This document shows, piece after piece, positions 1 to 7,473 of a DNA stretch of 64,000 nt. Numbering within the stretch: the stretch's first letter is position 1; each line of letters starts with the position of its first letter. Under the pieces are notes generated by a model. That model searched no databases, was not told where the DNA came from, and was given only the letters and a program-made list of their open reading frames with translations. The translations under genes and the position numbers were made by a program. The DNA comes from Crossiella equi (GTDB lineage Bacteria > Actinomycetota > Actinomycetes > Mycobacteriales > Pseudonocardiaceae), in the NCBI RefSeq assembly GCF_017876755.1, contig NZ_JAGIOO010000001.1, forward strand, positions 124,001-188,000, written 5' to 3'.

Positions 1-54
1 GTGGATCATGTACATGTCACGCGTGTCGGCCAGTGGCACGCGGGTGGTGGTCAA
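1..54 (-). CDS. Truncated gene start, hemerythrin-like N-terminus
   Basis: Eighteen codons of a leftward gene that leaves the window. From a TTG at 54-52 it reads LTTTRVPLADTRDMYMIH. GGAG at 67-64 lies nine bases upstream, inside the end of the XRE-deformylase gene, so the two are probably translationally coupled. The ADTRDMYMIH stretch resembles the start of actinobacterial hemerythrin-domain proteins, but that is recall based on a few residues. A downstream GTG (V6) could also be the start. Confidence 0.4.
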   Translation of the reverse strand, partial: MTTTRVPLADTRDMYMIH

Positions 55-57
55 CGC

Positions 58-1578
58 TCACATCTCCTTGTACTGCCAGGCCGCCCCGGTGCCCTTGTAC
101 TCCGCGACCGGGATGGTCTCGGCGCCGGTGCGCATGCGTTCGGGATAGAGCACCCCGTGCAGGTGGTCCACCTCGTGCGCGACCAGCCGCGCCACGCCGT
201 GGCTGAAGATCGTGATCCGGCGGGCGCCGCTGAGCTCCTGGTGCTCCACGTGCAGCGCCAGCGGCCGGGTGACCAGGCCGCGCACGTCGAAGAAGCTCAG
301 GCAGCCCTCGTACTGCTCGTCGGTCTGGTCGCCGATCTCGATGATGCGCGGGTTGAACAGCACGATCATGTCCTCGCTGCCCGGTGGCAGCACCAGCGCG
401 GCGGCCCGGTCGATGCCCAGCTGGTTGGCCGCCAGGCCCATGCCCTTGCCGAAGGTGTGCGCCCGGCAGATCCGGTTCGCGGCGGTGCGCATCTCCGAGA
501 GCACCCGGCGGGCGTCCTCGGCCTCGTCGGGGAGCACGAACGGGCGGGCCGGGCGGTGCAGCAGCGGGTCCTCGCGCTGGAGGATGCCCAGCGACTGCAT
601 GACCTGGCTGGGCTGCGGGGTGCTGTCGGTCTCGGCGGGCGGGGCGGCGCGGAAATGCCATTCCAGCCGGTAGCGGGCGTGCATGGGCGGGTCCTCGGTG
701 GCCCAGGTGTAGACCCGGCGCCCGTTCTCGCGGCGTTCCTCGATGGCGGTGCGGAAGGGCATGGCCTCCGCGGTCATCGAGGTGTGCAGGCCCCACACCG
801 ACGGCTCCAGCTCGGCCGGGAAGTCCAGCCGCATGGATAGTCGCTTGGTGGGCAGGCGCACCGCGCGCCGGAACCACGGGCCCCACTTGTCGGCCCGCAC
901 GGTGTAGGTGTACTCGATCCAGGTGCTCTGCCCCGGGTAGAGCGGGAAGTGGCCGCTGTCGTTGGCGAAGAGCAGCCATACCTCCTTGAACGCGTCCCGG
1001 TCGTGCTGGGCCACCCAGTGCATCGGCTCGGCGCGGCCCTCGCCCCACCAGGCGGTCAGGTCCAGCTCCGCCCAGGTCAGCGGGTTGTCGCGGTAGAGCC
1101 GGTTGGACAGCTCCGGGTTGTCCGGGTAGCGGTCCACCGCGATCCGGATCAGGTAGCGGGTGATCGGCTCGGTGCCGGAGTTGACCAGCTTGCGGCGCAT
1201 GGTGGCCCGGTAGTTGCGGCCGTCGAAGTGCAGCGCGGCGTCGTCGTGCTCGACGACCAGGCTGCCCGCGGTCGCGTCCGCGGTGACCTCGGGGCCGGGC
1301 TGGACCAGGCGGATCGTGGCCGGGCGGTTGGCGTCGTAGTCGCGCCAGGCCCGCCGCAGCGCTCCGGCCGCGCGTAATGCCTCGTCAGCGGCCTTGGCGA
1401 ACTCCCGGGAGGGTCGTTCGTGAGCGCTCTCCACCTTCGAGACATAGGACCGGCTGTAGCCCATGGCCCCGGCCAGGGCCGTGCGGGAGAGCCCGCGCAC
1501 GTCACGCCACCGCCGCAGCTCGGCGATGAACGCGTCCAGGTGCACCACGTCCTCGCCCGAGGGCTCCTCGTCAGACAC
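58..1578 (-). CDS. XRE-family HTH / peptide deformylase fusion protein
   Basis: A 506-residue three-part protein. Residues about 12-65 form an XRE/Cro helix-turn-helix (LSRTALAGAMGYSRSYVSKVE). Residues about 90-330 are a middle region I do not recognise. The C-terminus is a complete peptide deformylase fold: motif 1 GMGLAANQ at 379, motif 2 EGCLS at 424 with the metal-binding Cys, and motif 3 HEVDH at 468. The spacings of 45 and 44 residues match stand-alone bacterial deformylases. The GTG at 1578 (or the adjacent GTG at 1581) follows GGAG. Codons upstream to the ATG at 1692 fall to about 65% G/C in third position, so I treat them as leader. A deformylase removes formyl from Met-1 of nascent proteins; here it could instead act as an effector or sensor. 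The layout resembles XRE-ImmA phage-type regulators, which is inference. It probably forms an operon with the gene leaving the left edge. Confidence 0.85.
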   Translation of the reverse strand: MSDEEPSGEDVVHLDAFIAELRRWRDVRGLSRTALAGAMGYSRSYVSKVESAHERPSREFAKAADEALRAAGALRRAWRDYDANRPATIRLVQPGPEVTADATAGSLVVEHDDAALHFDGRNYRATMRRKLVNSGTEPITRYLIRIAVDRYPDNPELSNRLYRDNPLTWAELDLTAWWGEGRAEPMHWVAQHDRDAFKEVWLLFANDSGHFPLYPGQSTWIEYTYTVRADKWGPWFRRAVRLPTKRLSMRLDFPAELEPSVWGLHTSMTAEAMPFRTAIEERRENGRRVYTWATEDPPMHARYRLEWHFRAAPPAETDSTPQPSQVMQSLGILQREDPLLHRPARPFVLPDEAEDARRVLSEMRTAANRICRAHTFGKGMGLAANQLGIDRAAALVLPPGSEDMIVLFNPRIIEIGDQTDEQYEGCLSFFDVRGLVTRPLALHVEHQELSGARRITIFSHGVARLVAHEVDHLHGVLYPERMRTGAETIPVAEYKGTGAAWQYKEM

Positions 1579-1731
1579 CACGTCGCCCGCCTCCACCGCC
1601 TGAGGCGTGAGTCGGAGTGAGAAGCGCGTGAGTCCACGCACGTCTTCCGCCACCCAGCCCGCCACTGGTCTCCTGACAACCACAGATAGCACACGAACGA
1701 CCGCGCGGAGTATCCGGAAGGACGAGGCGTT

Positions 1732-2004
1732 ATGGAACTAGTCCAGAGGGTGCTCCGCGCGGTGCCCAGCGGGGTGAGCACCATGAGCAGCCGAGCACGA
1801 GCCGCCCGCCGACTGGCGACCCTGCTCTCCGCCCGCGCCGGCGTGCCGGTGTCGGTGCGCTACGACCGGGACCTCCGCCGCTACCGCGTGGTCTGGGCCA
1901 GTGGCCCCGACCAGGCACAGATGCAGACGTTGGCCGTCACCAGCGTCGCCTCGGTGCCTGACTTCGCCGTGACCGACCTGTTCTGGACGAGGACTCCCGC
2001 GTAG
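1732..2004 (+). CDS. Hypothetical small basic protein
   Basis: Ninety residues starting at an ATG preceded by GGAAGGACGAGG. It is divergent from the XRE-deformylase gene, with about 150 bases shared between the two starts. The N-terminal half is Arg/Ala-rich (SSRARAARRLATLLSARAG) and likely helical. The C-terminal half (VSVRYDRDLRRYRVVWASG) looks like a beta-rich fold. I recognise no family. A second ATG at codon 18 (MSSRARAAR) is an alternative start. A 19-bp-stem hairpin downstream fits as its terminator. Confidence 0.6.
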   Translation: MELVQRVLRAVPSGVSTMSSRARAARRLATLLSARAGVPVSVRYDRDLRRYRVVWASGPDQAQMQTLAVTSVASVPDFAVTDLFWTRTPA

Positions 2005-2034
2005 GGCCACAAGCCAACGCGCGGGGAAGCCGTG

Positions 2035-2080
2035 CCGGTGGCGGCTGGGTTTTCCGGGCCTGCAGCCCGGCCGCCACCGG
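2035..2080. repeat. Long hairpin, first of five in the spacer
   Basis: An outer 11-bp stem, CCGGTGGCGGC at 2035-2045 with its exact complement at 2070-2080, encloses an inner stem CCGGGC / GCCCGG (2054-2059 / 2065-2070). It lies 30 bases after the stop of the small gene at 1732-2004. It may be a transcription terminator or a REP-like element; no T-run follows it. Confidence 0.5.
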
Positions 2081-2150
2081 TACGTCAACACCGCCGCCGA
2101 TCCGCCGCCGATTTACCCAGACATCACCCGTCACCCTGCGGGAACCCTCC

Positions 2151-2172
2151 GAGCTGTGTGCCGGCACAGCTC
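2151..2172. repeat. Hairpin with 8-bp perfect stem
   Basis: GAGCTGTG at 2151-2158 pairs with CACAGCTC at 2165-2172 across a six-base loop. It sits between two larger hairpins in the gene-free stretch 2005-2486. Confidence 0.45.
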
Positions 2173-2178
2173 AGGCGC

Positions 2179-2226
2179 CCACCAGGTCGGTCGAGCCAAC
2201 GCCGCCAGGCTCGACCGGCCTGGTGG
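2179..2226 (+). terminator. Strong intrinsic terminator-like hairpin
   Basis: CCACCAGG at 2179-2186 pairs with CCTGGTGG at 2219-2226, and CGGTCGAGCC at 2188-2197 pairs with GGCTCGACCG at 2208-2217. With a G-U pair between the two blocks this makes a 19-pair stem around a ten-base loop, followed by CTTT. It is the best terminator candidate for the gene ending at 2004. Confidence 0.6.
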
Positions 2227-2298
2227 CTTTCGCGCGTTCGGGGGACGTGCCGTTCAGGATGGGGGCCGGGGCGACGTCACCCGGGGGTCCCAGCCCGG

Positions 2299-2337
2299 CC
2301 CCGGCGGGGAAGTCGGGGGGTAGCTTCCCCGCCGGGG
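2299..2337. repeat. Hairpin with 14-bp perfect stem
   Basis: CCCCGGCGGGGAAG at 2299-2312 pairs with CTTCCCCGCCGGGG at 2324-2337 around an 11-base loop rich in G. It lies about 90 bases upstream of the TipA-type promoter and could insulate that promoter from read-through. Confidence 0.5.
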
Positions 2338-2357
2338 ACCCGGCTTTGCGGCCGGGT
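2338..2357. repeat. Hairpin with 7-bp stem abutting the previous one
   Basis: ACCCGGC at 2338-2344 pairs with GCCGGGT at 2351-2357 around TTTGCG. It directly touches the 14-bp hairpin, so the two could form alternative or coaxially stacked structures. Confidence 0.45.
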
Positions 2358-2422
2358 CAACGCCCGGCCGACCCGTTCGTCGTTTCGCGGAGCGTGAGCG
2401 TTACAGCACGCACCGGGAAAAT

Positions 2423-2453
2423 TTGACCCTCACGTCGCGTGAGGCCACAGGCT
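2423..2453 (+). promoter_or_regulatory. TipA/MerR-type promoter with overlapping operator
   Basis: A -35 element TTGACC at 2423-2428 runs into the perfect dyad CCTCACG-TCG-CGTGAGG (2428-2444). A weak -10 (CAGGCT, 2448-2453) follows at 19-bp spacing. A long -35/-10 spacer filled by a dyad is typical of MerR-family activated promoters such as that of tipA. It lies 34 bases upstream of the TipA-like gene, so ligand-dependent autoactivation is likely. Confidence 0.65.
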
Positions 2454-2486
2454 CGTGGGCGTCAGCAACCACCGGAGGGGGAGAGT

Positions 2487-3254
2487 GTGAGCCACACGGT
2501 CGGCCAGGTGTCCCGGTTCGCCGGGGTCACGGTGCGCACCCTGCACCACTACGACGAGATCGGGCTGCTGTGCCCGAGCGGTCGCAGTCCGGCCGGGTAC
2601 CGGCGCTACGGGCAGGAGGACCTGGACCGGCTCCAGCGCATCCTGTTCTACCGCGAGCTCGGCTTCCCCCTGGACGAGATCTCGACCCTGCTGGACGACC
2701 CCGATGTGGACCCGCGCGAGCACCTGCGCAGGCAGCACGCGCTGCTGTCCGAACGCATCGACCGGCTCCAGCAGATGGTCAAGGCCGTCGAAGCCACGAT
2801 GGAGGCACAAGCCATGGGCACGTCACTCACCCCCGAGGAGCAGTTCGAGGTGTTCGGCACCTGGCGCCCCGAACCCGGGTACGCCGAGCGCGCGCAGGCC
2901 AAGTGGGGCCACACCGAACACTGGCGGCAGGGCACCGAGGTCACCGCGGGCATGACCAAGGACGACTGGGTCGAGGACCAGCGGCGCGTCCAGGAGTGGG
3001 TCACCCGCCTGGAGGCGCTGCTCGACCGCGGCGCCACCCCCTCGGACCCGGCCGCGGCCGAGCTGGCCGAGGAGCACCTGGGCATGCTGCGCCGCTTCTT
3101 CCCCGCCACCTATGCCATCCAGGCCGGGATCGCCGACAGCTACGTCAGCGACCCCGAGCAGTTCGCCTTCCTGGTCCGCCCGGAGCGGCAGCGGCCCGGC
3201 ATGGCCGAGTTCATCCGCGACATGGTCCACGCGAACGCGGCGGGCAGGGAGTAG
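2487..3254 (+). CDS. MerR-family TipA-like transcriptional regulator
   Basis: A 255-residue protein starting at a GTG directly after GGAGGGGGAGA. Residues 1-70 are a MerR winged helix (VSHTVGQVSRFAGVTVRTLH, then YDEIGLL and GYRRYGQEDLDRL). Residues about 75-110 form the dimer helix. Residues 112-255 match the TipAS domain, the all-helical domain that binds thiopeptides such as thiostrepton (from LTPEEQFEVFG to FAFLVRPERQRPGMAEFIRD). It probably senses a thiopeptide-like or cationic drug and activates its own promoter through the dyad just upstream. It converges with the Nudix gene with a six-base gap. An upstream in-frame ATG at 2439 would place the operator inside the coding region, so I reject it. 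Confidence 0.85.
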   Translation: MSHTVGQVSRFAGVTVRTLHHYDEIGLLCPSGRSPAGYRRYGQEDLDRLQRILFYRELGFPLDEISTLLDDPDVDPREHLRRQHALLSERIDRLQQMVKAVEATMEAQAMGTSLTPEEQFEVFGTWRPEPGYAERAQAKWGHTEHWRQGTEVTAGMTKDDWVEDQRRVQEWVTRLEALLDRGATPSDPAAAELAEEHLGMLRRFFPATYAIQAGIADSYVSDPEQFAFLVRPERQRPGMAEFIRDMVHANAAGRE

Positions 3255-3260
3255 GTCCGG

Positions 3261-4166
3261 CTAGTTCTCCGCGAGCCAGGCCTCGACGAGGTGGCGGCCG
3301 ATCGAGTCCGGCTTGAACGCCAGCGGATCGGCCGCCACCCGCGCCCGGATCTCGGCCGGGGTGAACCAGCGGGCCTCCACCAGCTCGTCGGCGTCCACCG
3401 CGATGGCCTCCGCGGCCGCCCGCGCGTGGAAGCCGACCATCAGCCCGGACGGGAACGGCCAGGCCTGCGAGGCCACGTAGCGCACCTCGTCCACCACGAC
3501 CCCGGACTCCTCGGCGACCTCGCGGCGCACCGCGTCCTCCAGGCTCTCGCCGATCTCGACAAAACCGGCCAGGGTGGAGAAGGCGCCCTCGGCCGCGCCC
3601 CGGTGGCGGCCCAGCAGGCAGCGGCGGGGTTCGTCCGGGGACTCCACCAGCATGATCACCGCCGGTTCGATGCGCGGGAACAGCCACTGCCCGCAGGCCT
3701 GCGCCGTGCAGACCCGCAGGTGGCCGCCGTGCCGGACCTCGGTGGTGCTGCCGCAGGAACCGCAGAAGCGCTGGGTGCGGTGCCAGTGCAGGATGCCCCG
3801 GGCGAAGGCCAGGAGTGTGGACTCCCCGGCGGGCAGCAGCGGGAACAGCGCCCGCACGTCCAGCACGCCCTCGGCCCCGGCCCGCACGCACGCCTGGTCC
3901 TCGGTCAGCGCGGACAGGTCGGCGGTGAAGCGGCCCCGCTCGCCGTCCAGGGCCAGGAACACCGGGTCCACCCCCAGCTCGGTGCTGGCGGGCAGCTCCA
4001 GCGGACGGCCCTCGCGCACCAGCACCCCACCCTGCCACAGCGGCGTCACCGCCGACCCCGCACGGCCCCGCACCTCCGTCAACCAGGCGGGATCGGCGCG
4101 GTACTTGCCCGCCCGGTCCAGGGGGAGTGCGTTGTAGGCGATCTTGAGGTCCGGCATGGGCCCCAT
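3261..4166 (-). CDS. nudC: NADH pyrophosphatase NudC-like Nudix hydrolase
   Basis: A 301-residue Nudix hydrolase of the NudC type, which cleaves NAD(H) to NMN(H) and AMP and in some bacteria removes NAD caps from RNA. Visible elements are an N-terminal NudC-like region, a zinc ribbon starting CGSCGS with a second Cys pair (VCTAQACG), the Nudix box G-x5-E-x7-REVAEESGV (from GFVEIGESLED), and the NudC signature SQAWPFPSGLM just after it (canonical SQPWPFP). The ATG at 4166 follows GGGGAG closely; the ATG at 4157 is an alternative. The gene is divergent from the YibE/F gene with only 36 bases between starts. Confidence 0.85.
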   Translation of the reverse strand: MGPMPDLKIAYNALPLDRAGKYRADPAWLTEVRGRAGSAVTPLWQGGVLVREGRPLELPASTELGVDPVFLALDGERGRFTADLSALTEDQACVRAGAEGVLDVRALFPLLPAGESTLLAFARGILHWHRTQRFCGSCGSTTEVRHGGHLRVCTAQACGQWLFPRIEPAVIMLVESPDEPRRCLLGRHRGAAEGAFSTLAGFVEIGESLEDAVRREVAEESGVVVDEVRYVASQAWPFPSGLMVGFHARAAAEAIAVDADELVEARWFTPAEIRARVAADPLAFKPDSIGRHLVEAWLAEN

Positions 4167-4202
4167 GCCACTCCCCGGGGAGCCGACCGTCAAGATGATT
4201 GT

Positions 4203-5714
4203 GTGCCAGCACCCGAGCGCCCGGCCCGCCGCCGCAAGCCCGTGCCGAAGACCGCCCCCACCACCGGGCACGGCCACGGCCACGGGCACGGGCACGGCCC
4301 GGCCGAGCCCGTCTCGCGGCGCGTGCGGGTCCTGCTCACCGCCCTGCTCGCTCCCCTGGCCCTGGCCGCCCTGCTCGGCGGGGTGCTGCTCTACCCGTTC
4401 GGCGCCACCCAGGCCACCGGCGGCGACATCGGCCTGCACCGCACGCCCGTGCACGGCGAGGTCACCGCGGTCGTCCAGCAGGAGTGCGACACCGGCGGCC
4501 AGGGCGACAAGTGCCAGGTGGTCACCGTCAAGCTCGCCGACGGACCGGGCGCGGGCGCGGCGATCCAGACCCCGATGCCGCTGGCCCCCAACACCCCCCG
4601 GTTCACCGTCGGCGACCAGGTCGTGCTGGCCTTCTCCGGCGAGGGCGACCCGCGCGCGGGCCAGTCCTACGAGCTGGTGGACTTCCAGCGCGGCCTGCCG
4701 CTGACCCTGCTGGCCGCGGTCTTCGCCCTCGCCGTGCTGCTGCTCGCCCGCTGGCGCGGCCTGGCCGCCCTGGCCGCGCTCGCGCTCAGCTTCCTGGTGC
4801 TGGTGTTCTTCGTGCTCCCGGCCATCCTGGCGGGGGAGAGCCCGTTGGCCGTGGCCGTGGTCGGCGCGGGCATCATCATGTTCGCCGCCCTCTACCTCAC
4901 CCACGGCATCAGCGGCCGCACCAGCACCGCCGTGCTCGGCACCCTGGCCAGCCTGCTGCTCATCGGTGTGCTCGGCTACGGCTTCATCGCCCTGACCAGC
5001 CTCACCGGCCTGGACGAGGAGACCACCAGCCTCATCACCCTGCTCGGCCGCCCCCTGGACACCCGGGGCCTGCTGCTGGCCGGGATCATCATCGGCGCCC
5101 TGGGCGTGCTCGACGACGTCACCGTCACCCAGGCCAGCGCGGTGTGGGAGCTGCGCCGGGCCAACCCCGGGCTGACCTGGCGGCAGCTGTACTCCGCGGG
5201 CCTGCGCATCGGGCGCGACCACGTCGGCTCGGCGGTCAACACCCTGTTCATGGCCTACGCCGGTGCCGCGCTGCCCATGCTCATCGCCTTCTCCGTCTCC
5301 GGTCGCTCCTTCGGCGAGATCGCCACCGCCCAGCAGGTCGCCCAGGAGATCGTGCGCACCCTGGTCGGCAGCATCGGCCTGGTCGCCGCCGTCCCGGTCA
5401 CCACCGTGCTGGCCGCGGTGGTCGCGGTGCGCGAACCGGTGGCACCGCCCGCCGGCCAGGAGCCCGACCCGGAACCCGAGGCCGTGGCCAAGCCGGAGGA
5501 GCCCGAGCCCGTGGCCACGCCCGCGCCGCCGAAACCGGCCCGGGACCCGCTGCTGGACGCCCCGACCGACCCGTTCCTCAAACCCGTACCGGCCGGACCC
5601 GTGCGACGACCCCCACCGTCGCCCTCGCAACAGTGGGGGTCGCCCTCTACTCCCGAGCAGGTGCCGCCGGACCGGGCCGCTCCGCCTCGGCGTCACCGGT
5701 ACCGGCAGGACTGA
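4203..5714 (+). CDS. YibE/F family membrane protein
   Basis: About 503 residues from GTG 4203. An N-terminal cytosolic segment carries a run of alternating His and Gly (GHGHGHGHGHG), which could bind metal. A first membrane helix (residues about 45-65) is followed by an external beta-rich domain and then about seven membrane helices typical of the YibE/F family (for example LTHGISGRTSTAVLGTLAS, then GALGVLDDVTVTQASAVWEL). The last 90 residues are a Pro/Glu-rich tail. The function of YibE/F proteins is not established; transport is often guessed. No clear ribosome binding site sits at the right distance, so translation may be leaderless. Confidence 0.75.
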   Translation: MPAPERPARRRKPVPKTAPTTGHGHGHGHGHGPAEPVSRRVRVLLTALLAPLALAALLGGVLLYPFGATQATGGDIGLHRTPVHGEVTAVVQQECDTGGQGDKCQVVTVKLADGPGAGAAIQTPMPLAPNTPRFTVGDQVVLAFSGEGDPRAGQSYELVDFQRGLPLTLLAAVFALAVLLLARWRGLAALAALALSFLVLVFFVLPAILAGESPLAVAVVGAGIIMFAALYLTHGISGRTSTAVLGTLASLLLIGVLGYGFIALTSLTGLDEETTSLITLLGRPLDTRGLLLAGIIIGALGVLDDVTVTQASAVWELRRANPGLTWRQLYSAGLRIGRDHVGSAVNTLFMAYAGAALPMLIAFSVSGRSFGEIATAQQVAQEIVRTLVGSIGLVAAVPVTTVLAAVVAVREPVAPPAGQEPDPEPEAVAKPEEPEPVATPAPPKPARDPLLDAPTDPFLKPVPAGPVRRPPPSPSQQWGSPSTPEQVPPDRAAPPRRHRYRQD

Positions 5715-5723
5715 CCGGGGGAC

Positions 5724-7127
5724 TCACTCCCGGCAGCGCTTGTTCTTGTTGATGCAGTTCACCACCCGGTTCATGATCGACTGCGACATGACGTTGGCGA
5801 AGTCGTTGTGGTCGGAGAGCGGGTTGTGGTCCTCCTGCGGGAAGGAGTCCACCGCGTAGCGACGCTGCAGCTGGATGTCCCGGGGGATGTTGTAGGTCAG
5901 GGAGATCCGCAGCTGCGGTACCGCGCGCGTGCCCCGGGGGCAGCGGCCGTTCTGGTCCGGGAACTTGATGTGGTCGCGGTGGTTGGCGCTGTCGATGTTC
6001 TGCCCGACCAGGCAGCTGGCGAAGTCGTGCACCCGCTTGACCTTGCTGCCCTGCGGGCAGATCGGGTACTTGTCGATCAGCCGGTTCTCGAACCCGCTGC
6101 ACGTCCAGCCCGCCCGGGTGTTCTTGGTGCCGTTCTGGGAGGGCTTGGCGTCACCGAAGAGGATGCGCAGGAACTTCGGCATCGCCTTGACCTTGCCCAC
6201 CGGGCTGCCCCGGAAGGTCAGGTCGACCACCTCCGGCCGCTGGATCTCGCCCTCGTTGCCCGGCAGCTCGTTGTTGCCGTCGGCCGCGCCGTCGCGCACC
6301 TCGGCCCGCTGCACCCCGAAGACCTCGGCGTTGTCCTCCTGGACCTGGCACTGCTCCAGCCCGTCCAGCTCGGCCTGGTTCTGCGGCTGGCCCGCCGCGG
6401 CCACCACGGCCTTCAGCGCACCGAGGGCCGCCTGGCGCAGCCGGGCCAGCGGCTCCAGCACCCGCTCACGGACCTGCTGCTCGTTGGCCACGTCGACGGC
6501 CTTGAGCTTCTCGTTGGCTTCCGAGACCTGGCCGTCCAGCTCGTCCAGCCGCTGCTCCACCTGCGGCTGCTGCGGGTCCGGCACGTCCTCCAGCCGACTG
6601 GCCACGTCCGGGCAGAACACCACGTCGCGTTTCACCTGCGGCTGGTTCTGCCGCCCGTCCTGGCCCTTTTTGTTCTGCACGCCCTCTCCCCGGTCAATGC
6701 GCACGACCGGCCAGAAGTAGGTGGACTTGTCTCCGTTCTTGCAGGTCGTACCCGCCCGCGCCAGGCTCTCATTCGTGGAGTCGGCATTCGTGGAGAGGTT
6801 TCCGACGTAGTCGTGCAGGTGTTCGGCGCCGTTGCGCACACCTGGCTGGGCGATGAAGTTGTCCGGGTTGAAGTGGCCGTTCTCGTTCCGGCCGCAGTTG
6901 ACCGTGAACGTACCCGTGGTCGCGTCGTTCTCGTTGCGCGGCGTGCGCACGTTCGGCTTCACCTTCGTGATGTCGACGAACTGCTCAGCGGGCCGCTGCC
7001 CGTCCGCGAGCGCCTCACCGGGCTGGACCGAGGAGGTGATCACCGCGACCACCCCGGCGAGCAGCGTCATCGTGACGAACGCGGCGAGGAACGCGGCCCG
7101 TCGGGACGGGAGTCTGTGCAAGGCCAT
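5724..7127 (-). CDS. Secreted DUF1996 domain protein with coiled-coil insert
   Basis: A 467-residue protein with an N-terminal signal or anchor (RRAAFLAAFVTMTLLAGVVA, residues about 9-30). DUF1996 motifs are visible: NCGRNENGHFNPDN, AEHLHDYVGN and KSTYFWPVVRI before the insert, and DFASCLVGQNIDSANHRDH after it. Between them, at about residues 165-300, is a charged Gln/Glu/Ala-rich stretch predicted to be a coiled coil (QRLDELDGQVSEANEKLKAV) that the basic family lacks, as far as I recall. Cysteines after the signal suggest disulfides. DUF1996 has no settled function; members are often secreted wall- or polysaccharide-associated proteins. It has its own upstream region in the spacer 7128-7473. 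Confidence 0.75.
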   Translation of the reverse strand: MALHRLPSRRAAFLAAFVTMTLLAGVVAVITSSVQPGEALADGQRPAEQFVDITKVKPNVRTPRNENDATTGTFTVNCGRNENGHFNPDNFIAQPGVRNGAEHLHDYVGNLSTNADSTNESLARAGTTCKNGDKSTYFWPVVRIDRGEGVQNKKGQDGRQNQPQVKRDVVFCPDVASRLEDVPDPQQPQVEQRLDELDGQVSEANEKLKAVDVANEQQVRERVLEPLARLRQAALGALKAVVAAAGQPQNQAELDGLEQCQVQEDNAEVFGVQRAEVRDGAADGNNELPGNEGEIQRPEVVDLTFRGSPVGKVKAMPKFLRILFGDAKPSQNGTKNTRAGWTCSGFENRLIDKYPICPQGSKVKRVHDFASCLVGQNIDSANHRDHIKFPDQNGRCPRGTRAVPQLRISLTYNIPRDIQLQRRYAVDSFPQEDHNPLSDHNDFANVMSQSIMNRVVNCINKNKRCRE

Positions 7128-7473
7128 GCGAGGTCACCTCACAGGTCAAGGTGCATGACATTCATGCGTGAGCGGAACTTCGGCGGATTCCTGCGCACCC
7201 GGGAACCCGACATGGGAAATACGGAGCGGACCCGATGAAAGCTCAGACGGTTGCCTCGCGTTATCGAACCGTTATTGTCGGCGGCCGTGCCGACAGGGCC
7301 CGCGGCCGTCACCGAACCCCCCGGCTCGGTGTGACTGTTGTGCCGCCCGATCGGGCTCGCCGCCGAGGGGGCTCGCGGGCCGGAGCCCTGGAGCTGGGCT
7401 GGCGTGGTGCGGGTTGCCCTCAAACCCGCCCGAACTCTAGCATTGTGATATCACTTTTCTGGGGAGGTCGTCC
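7128..7473. other. Divergent promoter spacer
   Basis: 346 bases without a gene between the DUF1996 gene (leftward) and the glycosyltransferase (rightward), expected to hold both promoters. It is less GC-rich than the flanking coding DNA, especially 7141-7280 and 7425-7460. The one clear element is the palindrome at 7445-7454. I see no RNA gene. Confidence 0.5.
7445..7454. promoter_or_regulatory. 10-bp palindrome upstream of glycosyltransferase
   Basis: GTGATATCAC is a perfect palindrome 20 bases before the glycosyltransferase start and just before its GGGGAGG ribosome binding site (7461-7467). Its position in the 5' leader or core promoter fits a repressor site. Confidence 0.35.

Noticed and set aside
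1579-1692. Possible N-terminal extension of the XRE-deformylase gene to ATG 1692
   Set aside because: Third-position G/C drops to about two thirds there against near saturation in the body, and GGAG precedes the GTG at 1578/1581. I treat it as the 5' leader and promoter region.
3291-4202. Upstream part of a long + strand frame leading into the YibE/F gene
   Set aside because: It is antisense to the NudC gene, whose zinc ribbon and Nudix box are clear on the other strand. The YibE/F homology begins after 4203.
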